Below, one piece after another: positions 1 through 10,283 of a stretch of DNA of 64,000 nt (its first letter is position 1; each line of letters opens with the position of its first letter). The stretch comes from Firmicutes bacterium HGW-Firmicutes-11. Its GTDB lineage: Bacteria; Bacillota; Clostridia; Peptostreptococcales; Anaerovoracaceae. The stretch spans positions 1 to 64,000 of the forward strand of contig PHAE01000001.1 in NCBI GenBank assembly GCA_002840285.1, written 5' to 3'. The notes under the pieces were generated by a model. The model was not told the origin of the DNA and ran no database searches. It was given only the letters and a program-made list of their open reading frames with translations. The position numbers and the translations under genes were made by a program.

Positions 1-107
1 ATCTATTCCTTAAATAATCATTTTCGGAGTTGATATAGCTCACAATTCCACTACCTATGGATTCAGCATCTCTTCAAACCCTTGCGTTGCAACTCTTCCT
101 GGGCCAA

Positions 108-142
108 TAAAAAAATCGCCGATTACAGCGACTTTTTTTGTT
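108..142 (-). terminator. Rho-independent terminator, possibly bidirectional, downstream of the LysM gene
   Basis: AAAAAAATCGC-cgattaca-GCGActTTTTTT: short GC stem flanked by A-tract and T-tract. Confidence 0.6.
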
Positions 143-168
143 TGGGTCTTACATCGGTACCTTTTTTA

Positions 169-471
169 TTAGAGCTGGTTTGGTATTTTTATCTTCTGTC
201 CCGGCATAAGTCCTTCCGGGACGATTCCATTGATGTTGCAGATCCGTTTTACAACTTTTCGGACATCTTCGTCCGACGGTCCATATTCTTTTGCCAGATC
301 CCATAACGTATCTCCGGATTGGATCCTTATTTCAGTGTATGTCGATTCGTCGGATCCATATCCCCGGTCAGATCCGTTTACAATGATCGTTGCCGAAATT
401 ACCAACAGCATGGCGATCAGCAAGAACGCCACAAAACGAATCGGTGATGTGATTTGATATCGTCGGTTCAT
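169..471 (-). CDS. LysM-domain membrane protein resembling YneA (SOS cell-division suppressor)
   Basis: N-terminal TM segment, then LysM (IRIQSGDTLWDLAKEYG...MPGQKIKIP); internal ATG at 471 has an AGGGGCGGGG-type RBS; LexA-like boxes upstream. Confidence 0.7.
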   Translation of the reverse strand: MNRRYQITSPIRFVAFLLIAMLLVISATIIVNGSDRGYGSDESTYTEIRIQSGDTLWDLAKEYGPSDEDVRKVVKRICNINGIVPEGLMPGQKIKIPNQL

Positions 472-502
472 GTTCCCCGCCCCTTTCGCTTTCGTGCGTC
501 GC

Positions 503-572
503 AAACGCATGTTCTTAAATGCAATATATCAGAATACACGTTCTTTGTAAAGAGTTTTTGGAACATTTGTTC
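503..572 (-). promoter_or_regulatory. Three LexA/SOS-box-like sites at 29-bp spacing around a sigma-A promoter
   Basis: GAACATTTGTTC (561-572, perfect GAAC-N4-GTTC), GAATACACGTTC (532-543), AAACGCATGTTC (503-514); minus-strand TTTACA-N17-TATATT overlaps the middle site. Confidence 0.65.
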
Positions 573-1030
573 TTTTTTATTTTCTATAAAGCAAGGGCGC
601 ACGTTCTGGAGTTCGTCCTCATCTCGTTTGAAATCGATTTTCGCTTCAATCTATCCTAGCGACACATGTTTTGTACTGTGGGATAAAATATCCTGGATCT
701 GCATGGCTTTATGGACGGATCCAGGCACATTTATGCCCTAACTCGCTGCGATTTATCTTTCTGACACATTAATTAATGCCTGGGATAAAAATTTGATGGA
801 TCTCGGTCATCCCTTTATCCCAGCGATCGGGAAATGTGTTTCAAAGATAGATCGAGCTGAAATGCAGACCGCGCCAGCCGGCGCGCACCGATCAAATCAA
901 AAAAAAGAGCTGGTTTTTTATCCCAGCGTTTTATTGTTGTGTTGAAAAGATAGAACTCACCAAAATAAAGTTTTCCGTACGTCCGAGCACAATCCTGCAG
1001 AAGAGCTTGCTCAAGAAACATCTCATGTTA

Positions 1031-1069
1031 GATAGCCTCGCTTGATCGAATGTGGCTATCTATTTTTTT
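1031..1069 (+). terminator. Plus-strand terminator-like hairpin
   Basis: GATAGCC-N16-GGCTATC followed by TATTTTTTTGG; overlaps the 3' end of the convergent TVP38 gene. Confidence 0.5.
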
Positions 1070-1773
1070 GGATGTGGCGGAGCGGAAAGTTTGACGTAAA
1101 TTTTATCGATATAAGTAGTCAACCAATGTCGGCGGATCAACAGGAAAACAAACAGTCCTGTGGCGATAACGCCCAGGACTATCATGCCAAAGTAGCTTTC
1201 TTTATGGAGCATGCTGCCCATCATGATCGTGCCCATCAAAGCCGGTGTCCTTCCGGCAAGGGATAAAATAAGAAAGGTTCGATATCTGAATTCAGAAACC
1301 CCAGCAGCGTAAGAAATTAGATCTTTGGGGAATCCCGGAATCAAAAACAAGGCAAACATGATCGCAAAGCCTTTTTTACTGTTCAGCTGTTTCACAAAAC
1401 GGGTGATTTTTTCTTCACCGAAGAGCACGTGCACACCGTCCCGGCCTAGGGCTCTTGCAAGATAAAAGGCACAGGTCGTTCCGATCGCTATACCAATGAT
1501 GGAAAACAAATAGCCGAGCCAGAATCCATAGGCATAGCCCGCCGCAAATTGTATGAACTGGCCGGGAATCACTGATATGATGATCTGTGCGACCTGCAAA
1601 CCGATATAGACAAATATACTTGCCGCCTTGTATTGCTGCAGAAAGTCATTGACCCCCTCCATCGTTTTGAATTGATCGAACAGATGGGGTGAAAAGAAAT
1701 AAACATAAGCCAGTGGTCCAAGGATGATCACTAGCAAAAGGATCAGTTTCAGGATAGGGCGCAAACGGTTCAA
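1060..1773 (-). CDS. TVP38/TMEM64 (DedA-like) family membrane protein
   Basis: Multi-TM protein with family core (IPGQFIQFAAGYAYGFWLGYLFSIIGIAIGTTCAFYLARALGRDGV); stop is TAG. Confidence 0.8.
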   Translation of the reverse strand: MNRLRPILKLILLLVIILGPLAYVYFFSPHLFDQFKTMEGVNDFLQQYKAASIFVYIGLQVAQIIISVIPGQFIQFAAGYAYGFWLGYLFSIIGIAIGTTCAFYLARALGRDGVHVLFGEEKITRFVKQLNSKKGFAIMFALFLIPGFPKDLISYAAGVSEFRYRTFLILSLAGRTPALMGTIMMGSMLHKESYFGMIVLGVIATGLFVFLLIRRHWLTTYIDKIYVKLSAPPHPKK

Positions 1774-3056
1774 AGAATCCCCTTCTCTCTCATGGTCTGC
1801 AATGCCTTCAGCACGCCAAACCTGGAATGTTCATAGGTAAGACCGCCTTGGAAATATGCAATATAGGGCGGTCGGATCGGCGCGTCTGCCGACAATTCGA
1901 TGGAGGAGCCTTGTACGAAGGCGCCGGCTGCCATGATGACCGGGTCGGCGTAGCCAGGCATGTCCCAGGGAACCGGTCTGACATGGGAATCCACAGGAGC
2001 TGCCGCCTGGATCCCTTCACAAAAGGCGATCACCGCCTCGGCGGAGCCGAGTTTGATCGATTGTATGATATCACTCCTTGCATCAGTGGGAGCGGGACAA
2101 ACGTCATAGCCGAGATCCGCAAACACTTTCGCGCACAACATCGCCCCTTTGACTGCGCCGTTTACGACTTTTGGCGCAATAAAAAAGCCTTGGAACATGG
2201 TTCTTGACTGGCCGAAAGTAAGACCACATTCTCCGCCGATCCCGGGAGACGTCATCCGCCAGGAGATCTGTTCGATCAGATCCGACCGGCCGGCAATATA
2301 GCCACCGGTCAAGGCGAGCCCGCCACCTGGATTTTTGATCAGAGATCCTGCCATGACATCGACGCCCACGTCTGTGGGTTCACAGGTGTCCAGAAATTCG
2401 CCGTAGCAGTTGTCAACCATACAAATGATGTTCTCGTTCTCTGATTTGACAAACTCCACCCATTTGGCGATTTGAGGGATCGTGATCGCTTTGCGCCAGC
2501 CGTAGCCGGTAGCTCGCTGAAGGGTGATCATCCGCGTTTTCGAAGTGATCGCCTGCTGCAACGACGGTAGATCGATCTCCCCTTCTATTGTCAGCTCGAT
2601 CTGTCGATACGTGATGCCAAAATCCTTTAAAGACCCCTTCCCTTCTCCGCGGAGGCCGATCACCTCTTCCAATGTGTCATAGGGAGCTCCGGTGCAGTAG
2701 ATCAGTTCATCACCGGGTCGCAGTATGCCGCTGAGGGTCAAGGTAAGGGCGTGTGTGCCGTTTACGATGGTCGGACGCACCAAGGCGGCCTCAGTGTGAA
2801 ACGCCATGGCATAAACCGTTTCCAGGGCTGCACGCCCCGGGTCGTCGTAACCGTAGCCGGTGTTCCATCCGAAATGCATGTCCGAGATCCTGCATTTTTG
2901 GAAAACATCCAGTACTTTATATTGGTTGTAGGCCATGATATCATCCAGTACAGCGAAGGATTCCACCAGACTTTCCTCGGCCTGATGGATCCGCTCGATC
3001 AGATCCGGTGAAATAGACATATGCTCCCGTAAAAATGCAGTCGTTTTATCTTTCAT
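1770..3056 (-). CDS. PLP-dependent methionine gamma-lyase family / aluminium-resistance (YnbB) protein
   Basis: 428 aa; RPTIVNGTHALTLTLSGILRPGDELIY...; location beside miaA-mutL-mutS. Confidence 0.85.
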   Translation of the reverse strand: MKDKTTAFLREHMSISPDLIERIHQAEESLVESFAVLDDIMAYNQYKVLDVFQKCRISDMHFGWNTGYGYDDPGRAALETVYAMAFHTEAALVRPTIVNGTHALTLTLSGILRPGDELIYCTGAPYDTLEEVIGLRGEGKGSLKDFGITYRQIELTIEGEIDLPSLQQAITSKTRMITLQRATGYGWRKAITIPQIAKWVEFVKSENENIICMVDNCYGEFLDTCEPTDVGVDVMAGSLIKNPGGGLALTGGYIAGRSDLIEQISWRMTSPGIGGECGLTFGQSRTMFQGFFIAPKVVNGAVKGAMLCAKVFADLGYDVCPAPTDARSDIIQSIKLGSAEAVIAFCEGIQAAAPVDSHVRPVPWDMPGYADPVIMAAGAFVQGSSIELSADAPIRPPYIAYFQGGLTYEHSRFGVLKALQTMREKGIL

Positions 3057-4171
3057 TTTTCTTCATCCCATTCGAAATTCTTTACCAGATCCCGCTTCAC
3101 GTTCTTCTTGTGTGCGGCATAAAGCTGTGTCGTCGTTACGTTTTCATGATCCAGAAGAGCTTGCACATCGTAGATGGAATTTCCCCTTCCGATGAGAGAT
3201 GTGGCGGCGGTCGCCCTGAGTTTGTGGGGGCTGTACCCTTCCCTTCTGGACGTCGCAAGTCCGATCGAGGTATATTTTTTTACCATTTCCCGGATCTGAC
3301 GCTCTGTCATCCGTTTGCCCTGTAAAGACAAAAAGAGCGCATCTTTATGTTCCGCAGGAAGATGATCGCTGTCAGGTCGTTCCAGCTCCATATAGGCGTG
3401 CACCGCCTTTGTGGCTGTATTGTTCAATGGCATGATCGATTCCTTCGCGCGCTTCCGGTAGATTTTAAACTCACCGCGGCTGAAGTTGAAGGAAGAAAGA
3501 TTCAACTGCTGCAATTCCGAGATCCGCAGGCCATAGGTCAGAAAGAGGATCAGGATCGCCCGGTCCCTATGTTTCGTCTTTTCCCAGAACTGCCGTTCTT
3601 TTTTTGTCAGATGCGTTCCTGTTGTGACTGCATCCAGCATGCGCATGACTTCATCGTCTTCCAACGCTTTGATTTCACGTTCTCCCGGCTTAGGGACCCG
3701 GATGGGGTCGAAGGCATCGGTGATATTGGTTTCCATCAGTCCTTCCCGGTACAGGTACTTGAAGATGACCGAAAGAGAAGAGCGTTTTCTTGCCAGAGAT
3801 CGCTTGTCGTTTTCATAAATGCTGACGGTATGCTGTGTTTCCACGCGGTAATGCCTGCAGTAGTCGAGAAACAAGTTGATATCATGGGCTTTGATCGTTT
3901 TGAATTCCTCCGGATCGATCTCTTTGGTTTCCGTCGCCTTTGAGATTCCTGTTTCCGCGAGAAGATACCTAAGAAAAAAACGGGTATCCCGAAGATAGGC
4001 CAGCCGTGTCATAGGAAGCACGTTTCCTCTCAGATAACGGAAAAATCCCGAGAGAAACCTCGGAAGCTCCTGTTCGATCCTTCGACACTCTTCCAGGATA
4101 TCGCTTTCTTTTTTGATGATATTGTCCGGTTTATCGCTTTTGTTGTGAATGCGAAGGGTCTTCTTTTCCAT
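3053..4171 (-). CDS. Tyrosine recombinase, XerC/D/S-like
   Basis: Catalytic motifs GLRISEL, SPHKLRATAAT, LLDHENVTTTQLY; overlaps the miaA 3' end. Confidence 0.85.
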   Translation of the reverse strand: MEKKTLRIHNKSDKPDNIIKKESDILEECRRIEQELPRFLSGFFRYLRGNVLPMTRLAYLRDTRFFLRYLLAETGISKATETKEIDPEEFKTIKAHDINLFLDYCRHYRVETQHTVSIYENDKRSLARKRSSLSVIFKYLYREGLMETNITDAFDPIRVPKPGEREIKALEDDEVMRMLDAVTTGTHLTKKERQFWEKTKHRDRAILILFLTYGLRISELQQLNLSSFNFSRGEFKIYRKRAKESIMPLNNTATKAVHAYMELERPDSDHLPAEHKDALFLSLQGKRMTERQIREMVKKYTSIGLATSRREGYSPHKLRATAATSLIGRGNSIYDVQALLDHENVTTTQLYAAHKKNVKRDLVKNFEWDEEK

Positions 4172-5123
4172 AGGTGGATTCCTTCTTTTCATTGTAAACA
4201 GTATCGATGTGCGCCAGCATCTGATTTAGTACCGAGTTGGCAGAGACACCGCCAGACAAATCGAACCATCGGACCTCTTGATATCTTCGAAACCAGGTGT
4301 ATTGGCGCTTTGCATAGTTTCTCGAATGTTGTTTGATGAGCCGTACTGCTTCTTCTTCGTTATAGTCTCCGGCCAGAAAGCCGACGATCTCCTTGTAGCC
4401 GATCCCTTGCATCGCAATCGATTCGGCAGACAGACCCATGGTTAGAAGTCCTTTCACTTCTTCGACCAGTCCATACCGCATCAGTGAGTCCACTCTTTTG
4501 TCGATCCTTTCATAGAGCTCTATTCTGTCTCGCTCTAACCCGATGAAAACCGGATCGTAAGCATCGTTTGGCTGTAAGGAATTGTGGAATTCTGTGACCT
4601 TGTCTCCGGCTGAAGCGATTTCGATCGCGCGTATCACTTTTTTTAAATTGTTTGGATGGATTCGCGCTGCCGCTTCTTCATCAATCGCACTCAGCTTCTG
4701 ATGAATATATTCTTTTCCAAAAGTTTCTGCCTCCCGATACAGTTTTGAACGCAATTCTTCGTTCTCGGGAGTATTGGAGAAATCCATGGTAAAGAGTAGC
4801 GAGTGAACATATAGACCGGTTCCTCCCGACAATATGGGAAGTTTCCCTCTGGATGTGACGTCCTTGATGGCTGCTTGCGCTTCTCTTTGGTAATCGGCCA
4901 CTGTCCACGGTTCCCATGGATCGACAAGATCCACCATGTGATGCGGAACGGCAGCTTGCTGCTCTACTGTCGGTTTTGCGCTGCCGATGGTCATATGACG
5001 GTAGATCTGCATCGAGTCGGCAGAAACGATCTCGCCATCGAGTTTTTTGGCTAATTCGATGGCGTATTCGGTTTTTCCGACTCCCGTCGGACCGATGACC
5101 GCTATGATTCTTATCCTATCCAT
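4131..5123 (-). CDS. miaA: tRNA dimethylallyltransferase
   Basis: GPTGVGKTEYAIELAKKLDGEIVSADSMQIYRHMTIGSAKP. Confidence 0.95.
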   Translation of the reverse strand: MDRIRIIAVIGPTGVGKTEYAIELAKKLDGEIVSADSMQIYRHMTIGSAKPTVEQQAAVPHHMVDLVDPWEPWTVADYQREAQAAIKDVTSRGKLPILSGGTGLYVHSLLFTMDFSNTPENEELRSKLYREAETFGKEYIHQKLSAIDEEAAARIHPNNLKKVIRAIEIASAGDKVTEFHNSLQPNDAYDPVFIGLERDRIELYERIDKRVDSLMRYGLVEEVKGLLTMGLSAESIAMQGIGYKEIVGFLAGDYNEEEAVRLIKQHSRNYAKRQYTWFRRYQEVRWFDLSGGVSANSVLNQMLAHIDTVYNEKKESTYGKEDPSHSQQKR

Positions 5124-5124
5124 T

Positions 5125-6900
5125 TTATACCCGCCGAAACAGTCGTTCGATCTCGTGTTTTTTTAATTGTATGTAGGTTGGTCTACCGTGGGGGCAAGAG
5201 AGAGGATTTTCCGTCTGATCCAGATCTTCCAACAGTCTTCGTATTTCCAGAAGGTCCAGATGATCATTGGCCTTCACCGCCTGTCGGCACGCGTGTAGTA
5301 TCAACTTTTCAATTGTATGGCTGTCCTCGCTGGCAACTTCATCTGCCTTTTGATCGAAAAAATCTTCCAAAAATGCCGATGCTACCGGGATGTCCGTGAA
5401 GGAGGGTATCGCCGAGACCCGATACGTCCTCGGTCCGAATTCCTCCAGCGTAAAGCCCAATAGCTGCAATTCTGACTGCCATACGGGCTCCAAAGCAGTC
5501 ATTGCCGAGGTCAATTCAAAGAGAAACGGTGCCATCAAACCTTGACTCGATGGTTGTCGTTCCCTGACCATGGACAGAAACCGTTCATACAGGATCCGTT
5601 CGTGGGCTGCATGCTGATCGATGAAGTATAAACTGTCGTCTCGTTGGGCAACGACGTAGGTGCCGAACACGGTGCTAACGACGTTCAAGTCTGAAAACCG
5701 CTCTCTTTGAGGGGTTGAAATCACTTCCGGTCGTTGCTCTTCGCTTATCAGGAATCCCGACGAGTCCCCAGCGGCCTCTTCATAGTTGATTTGCCTCGTT
5801 CGTTCGGTTGACAATAATTGTTTAATGTCAACTTTAGTATTTTGCTCTTCTTGTCTCGTAAATAATCGGGGTGCCAGGGATTCGCCACGTGTTACAGGGC
5901 TTCCTCCAGCAAGAAGTCCCTTCTGAACCGCGACAGTTATAAATTCTCCCATTTCCTCCGGCCGGTCAAATCGAACTTCTTTCTTGTTCGGGTGGATATT
6001 GACGTCCAGTTTGGCGGGATCAACATGTAAAAACAAAAACACCACAGGAAATCTACCCTCTGGTATGCGTTCCCGATACGCTTTTGTTAGTGCGCGGTCG
6101 ATGATCTGGCTCTCCACGTGACGGCCGTTGATAAAATAGACCTGGTGTCTGCGACTCTTCCGTGTCGTATCGATGGGAGAATGCAATAACAGCACAGAAA
6201 GCCCACTGTCGGCTGCTTCTGTACGGATCAGACGATCGCCGATGTCCTTGCTGTAGATCGTTGCTATGTTTGTTTCAATGTTGCCTTTTCCATTTGTGGC
6301 GAAAAGCATCGTTTCGTTGCTGATCATTCGTATGCGGATCAGGGGATACGCAAGAGCCATCCGTGACACGAAATCGATGACAGCAGTGCTCTCGCTTCCC
6401 TCGGATTTAAGGAACTTCAATCGTGCCGGTGTGTTGAAAAACAGATCTTCAACAAGTACCGTGGTGCCTTCCGGGCAACCGATTCCCTCTTGTTGCACCA
6501 GGTTGCCGCCATCCATTCGCAAGCGGTTTCCAACGACTTCCGTTCTTGTTCTTGTAATGATCGTGACCCGGGACACTGCAGCAATGCTGGCCAGTGCTTC
6601 TCCTCGAAACCCAAGAGTTTCAATGGACTCCAGATCTTTTTCCACTCGGATTTTGCTGGTGGCATGACGAAGGAAGGCCAAAGGCAGCTGCTCAGCAGGA
6701 ATACCACACCCGTTGTCCGAGACGCGGATGTATGTTTTCCCGCCATTTTTGATTTCAACGACGATCTGATCGGAGCCGGCATCAATGGCGTTCTCCAGCA
6801 GTTCTTTTACCACAGAAAGTGGTCGGTCGACTACTTCTCCTGCAGCTATTTTATCGGCGACTTCTTTTGGAAGAACTCGAATCTCATCTCTTTGCTGCAT
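5125..6900 (-). CDS. mutL: DNA mismatch repair protein MutL
   Basis: VADKIAAGEVVDRPLSVVKELLENAIDAG, GFRGEAL, C-terminal dimerisation domain. Confidence 0.96.
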   Translation of the reverse strand: MQQRDEIRVLPKEVADKIAAGEVVDRPLSVVKELLENAIDAGSDQIVVEIKNGGKTYIRVSDNGCGIPAEQLPLAFLRHATSKIRVEKDLESIETLGFRGEALASIAAVSRVTIITRTRTEVVGNRLRMDGGNLVQQEGIGCPEGTTVLVEDLFFNTPARLKFLKSEGSESTAVIDFVSRMALAYPLIRIRMISNETMLFATNGKGNIETNIATIYSKDIGDRLIRTEAADSGLSVLLLHSPIDTTRKSRRHQVYFINGRHVESQIIDRALTKAYRERIPEGRFPVVFLFLHVDPAKLDVNIHPNKKEVRFDRPEEMGEFITVAVQKGLLAGGSPVTRGESLAPRLFTRQEEQNTKVDIKQLLSTERTRQINYEEAAGDSSGFLISEEQRPEVISTPQRERFSDLNVVSTVFGTYVVAQRDDSLYFIDQHAAHERILYERFLSMVRERQPSSQGLMAPFLFELTSAMTALEPVWQSELQLLGFTLEEFGPRTYRVSAIPSFTDIPVASAFLEDFFDQKADEVASEDSHTIEKLILHACRQAVKANDHLDLLEIRRLLEDLDQTENPLSCPHGRPTYIQLKKHEIERLFRRV

Positions 6901-9472
6901 CGATCAGTTCCTCCAAAAGCACGATCGCTTTCCCCGGTGTGATTTCCATTATATCAAGCTCCTTCAGCCGTTCCACCAGTGGATTCGGTTGTTCGATCCG
7001 GTCGAACATCGAAATCTGCTCTCTGACTTCTCCAACGACCGGCTGGTTGGCTCCCCACTCCAGTTCTTTGAGTTTATCGGTCGCCTTTTCCAAAACTTCC
7101 AACGGAACACCTGCCAGTTCCGCTACGTGGATCCCATAGCTTCGACTGGTGCTTCCATCGACGATTTTATGAAGAAATACGATGGTGCCATCGGCTTCCC
7201 GAACATCGACGTTACGATTGACCACACCGGTCACTCTATCTTCTAGTACGGTGAGCTCGTGATAGTGAGTCGCAAACAGAGTGCGTACTCTTCTATGTGG
7301 TTCGCAAAGATACTCCACGGCAGCCCAGGCAATGGATAGTCCGTCATAGGTGCTAGTCCCTCGTCCGATCTCATCAAGGATCACAAGGCTTTTATCCGTT
7401 GCTGTATTGAGTATGTGTGCCAGTTCGCTCATCTCAACATAAAAAGTGCTCTGTCCCTGTGAAAGGTTGTCCGAGGCGCCTATCCTGGTATAGATGCGAT
7501 CTACAAGGCCTATTTTTGCCTCTTCCGCAGGTACAAAACAGCCGATCTGCGCCATGAGTACGATCAGGGCAGTTTGCCTCATATACGTCGATTTTCCTGA
7601 CATGTTTGGGCCTGTGATCAGCAGCATCGTTGCTTGATCCCGGTCAAGATATACGTCGTTCGGTACGAATACGATTTCTTTCGATGATCGTTCCAATACC
7701 GGATGTCGCCCTTTTTCGATCACGATCCGATCGGACTCGTCGACCAATGGTTTGACGTAAGCGTAGCGGTTGCTGACTTCAGCAAAAGACAGCAACACGT
7801 CCAAGACCGAGAGCGCAAATGCGGTTTTTTGGATCCTGGGGATCTGTGACTGGATCTTGTCTCGCAGTTCCTGGAACAGTTGGTATTCCATCTGGTTGAT
7901 GATCGCTTCTGCATTCAGGACGACGCTTTCCACTTCTTTTAGTTCCGGTGTGATGAAGCGCTCTCCATTGACCAATGTCTGTTTGCGGATGTAGTTTTCC
8001 GGTATAGCATCATAGTATGACTTCGTGATTTCAATATAATACCCAAAGACCTTGTTGTAACCAACTTTCAGGTTTTTGATCCCGGTTCGTTTCCGTTCTT
8101 CCTCTTCCAGAGAGGCGATCCACTTCTGGCCGTCCCGAATGGACTCCTTTTGTGCATCCAGTTCCGCAGAGTATCCTTTCTGAAACAGACCGCCTTCTCT
8201 TACCGTGAATGGCGGTTCCTCCACGATGGCTTTGCTGATCATCTCATAGATATCGGCTAGGGAGTCGATCTCCGATCCCAGGCGAGACAACAGTGGATCT
8301 TCTCTTTGGACGAGTTCGGACTGTACTTCAGGAATATGCAATATGGAATCCCGCAAAGCGATCATATCTCTTCCGTTGGCCGTACCTGCGGCGATCCTGC
8401 CGCTGAGTCGCTCCAGATCATACACATGTTGCATGGCTGCTCGCAGATCGTTTCGCAGAAGAACCTCATCCAGAAGGACTTCGACCGCATCCAGGCGTTC
8501 CTGAATTTGCGGCGCCCGGTTCAAGGGCTCACGGATCCATTGTTTGAGTCTGCGTGAACCCATTGCTGTCTTTGTTTTGTCCAGGATCCCCAGAAGTGAA
8601 CCGGCATTATTTTTTTCATAGAGCGTCTCGGTCAACTCCAGATTCCGGATCGTCGCTTTATCAAGAGACATATGCCCTTCGGTATCTGCGATCTTCAGCG
8701 TTCTGATGTGGGAAAGGTTTTGTTTCTGGGTGTCCATCAAATACGTCAAAAGTGCGCCAAGCGCACGTTTGCTACAGTCCCGATCCTCCAGACCCAGTCC
8801 ATTCACTGCATGTACGTGAAATTGGGCGCAAATACGGAGCTCCCCCGCTTTCAAATCGAAGCTTTGGGACGGCAGGACAGTAAGAAATGCACCGGTGTCT
8901 TCCAGCAATGCCCGGACATCATCAAGTTCTGCAACCGCATTATCGATCAATAGTTCTCTTGAACCAACTTTTGCAAGCTCATCCTGTAAACGATCGGTGG
9001 AATCCCTGCCGGTCAGTTCTACCGCTGTGATCTCACCGGTAGAGATATCGCAATACGCCAAACCGGCTCCCTTGTCTCCAATAAATAAAGCCGCAAGAAA
9101 ATTGTTGTCATTTTCTCGCAGCATCGTTTGGCTGATCAGGGTTCCCGGTGTTATGATGCGCACGACTTCCCTTCGGACAAGACCCTTTGCGGCCGATGCG
9201 TCTTCCGTCTGTTCGCAGATCGCTACTTTGAATCCCTTTTCGATCAGTTTTGCAATGTAGACTTCAGCCGCATGATACGGCACACCGCACATGGGAGCTC
9301 GCTCCGGTAGGCCGCAGCTCTTTCCGGTCAGGGTGATCTCCATAGCTTTGGAAGCAACGAGAGCATCCTCGAAGAACATCTCGTAAAAATCCCCGAGACG
9401 AAAGAACAGGATCGCATCTTTGTGCTGCTCCTTGATCGCAAGGTATTGCTCCATCATAGGTGTCATCGCCAT
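6884..9472 (-). CDS. mutS: DNA mismatch repair protein MutS
   Basis: FFRLGDFYEMF, ITGPNMSGKSTYMRQTALIVLMAQ; start taken at MAMTPMMEQYLAIK. Confidence 0.96.
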   Translation of the reverse strand: MAMTPMMEQYLAIKEQHKDAILFFRLGDFYEMFFEDALVASKAMEITLTGKSCGLPERAPMCGVPYHAAEVYIAKLIEKGFKVAICEQTEDASAAKGLVRREVVRIITPGTLISQTMLRENDNNFLAALFIGDKGAGLAYCDISTGEITAVELTGRDSTDRLQDELAKVGSRELLIDNAVAELDDVRALLEDTGAFLTVLPSQSFDLKAGELRICAQFHVHAVNGLGLEDRDCSKRALGALLTYLMDTQKQNLSHIRTLKIADTEGHMSLDKATIRNLELTETLYEKNNAGSLLGILDKTKTAMGSRRLKQWIREPLNRAPQIQERLDAVEVLLDEVLLRNDLRAAMQHVYDLERLSGRIAAGTANGRDMIALRDSILHIPEVQSELVQREDPLLSRLGSEIDSLADIYEMISKAIVEEPPFTVREGGLFQKGYSAELDAQKESIRDGQKWIASLEEEERKRTGIKNLKVGYNKVFGYYIEITKSYYDAIPENYIRKQTLVNGERFITPELKEVESVVLNAEAIINQMEYQLFQELRDKIQSQIPRIQKTAFALSVLDVLLSFAEVSNRYAYVKPLVDESDRIVIEKGRHPVLERSSKEIVFVPNDVYLDRDQATMLLITGPNMSGKSTYMRQTALIVLMAQIGCFVPAEEAKIGLVDRIYTRIGASDNLSQGQSTFYVEMSELAHILNTATDKSLVILDEIGRGTSTYDGLSIAWAAVEYLCEPHRRVRTLFATHYHELTVLEDRVTGVVNRNVDVREADGTIVFLHKIVDGSTSRSYGIHVAELAGVPLEVLEKATDKLKELEWGANQPVVGEVREQISMFDRIEQPNPLVERLKELDIMEITPGKAIVLLEELIDAAKR

Positions 9473-9476
9473 GTTT

Positions 9477-10283
9477 CTATCCTCGTCGGTCCAATCGGCT
9501 GTGAGCTTCTGCCACGACAACATCCACCGGAATTTCTACGGCTTCATCTTTGGACTCTTTGTGCAGAAGCAGAAGATATTCTATGTTTCCTTTCGCCCCG
9601 GTGATCGGCGAGTAAGAGAGCGCTACCGGCCGCAACCCTGCATCTCCCCCGTAGGACATTACTTTTCGTATCACATCGATGTGTACGTCAGGATCCTTCA
9701 CCAGGCCATGCTTGCCAACCAATTCCCTACCGGCCTCAAATTGGGGTTTTACAAGGCAAACGACGTTTCCTCCGTCACGCAGTACCGATGCCACCACCGG
9801 CAGGATAAGGGAAAGCGAGATGAATGAAACATCGACAGTGATGAAATCCAGCGGTTCTGGGATTGCATCCGGCTCCATATAGCGTATGTTACACCGTTCC
9901 CTGTTGATCACACGGTCGTCGTTTCTAAGTCGGTAGTCAAGTTGTCCATAGCCCACATCGATCGCATAAACACGTTTGGCCCCTTCTTGGAGCATACAAT
10001 CGGTGAAGCCTCCGGTGGAAGCGCCGAAGTCGGCGGCGACTACGCCAGTAAGATCCAGGTCGAACACTTCGATCGCTTGCTTCAGTTTCAGTCCGCCCCG
10101 TCCAACGTAGGGACAGCCTAAATGACGGATCTCGATCTCGGCAGACTCATCGACCGGACTTCCCGGTTTATCGGAAATCTGTTTATTTACATAAATGTGT
10201 CCTGCCATAATGGCAGTTTTCGCCTTTTCTCTGGTGGGATAGAGTCCACGTTGTACCAGGATCAGGTCAAGACGTTCCTTCAA
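9477..10283 (-). CDS. TlyA family rRNA (cytidine-2'-O)-methyltransferase
   Basis: S4 domain plus GASTGGFTDCMLQEGAKRVYAIDVGYGQLDYRLR; likely TTG start at 10283 overlapping the dxs end; TAG stop. Confidence 0.88.
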   Translation of the reverse strand: MKERLDLILVQRGLYPTREKAKTAIMAGHIYVNKQISDKPGSPVDESAEIEIRHLGCPYVGRGGLKLKQAIEVFDLDLTGVVAADFGASTGGFTDCMLQEGAKRVYAIDVGYGQLDYRLRNDDRVINRERCNIRYMEPDAIPEPLDFITVDVSFISLSLILPVVASVLRDGGNVVCLVKPQFEAGRELVGKHGLVKDPDVHIDVIRKVMSYGGDAGLRPVALSYSPITGAKGNIEYLLLLHKESKDEAVEIPVDVVVAEAHSRLDRRG

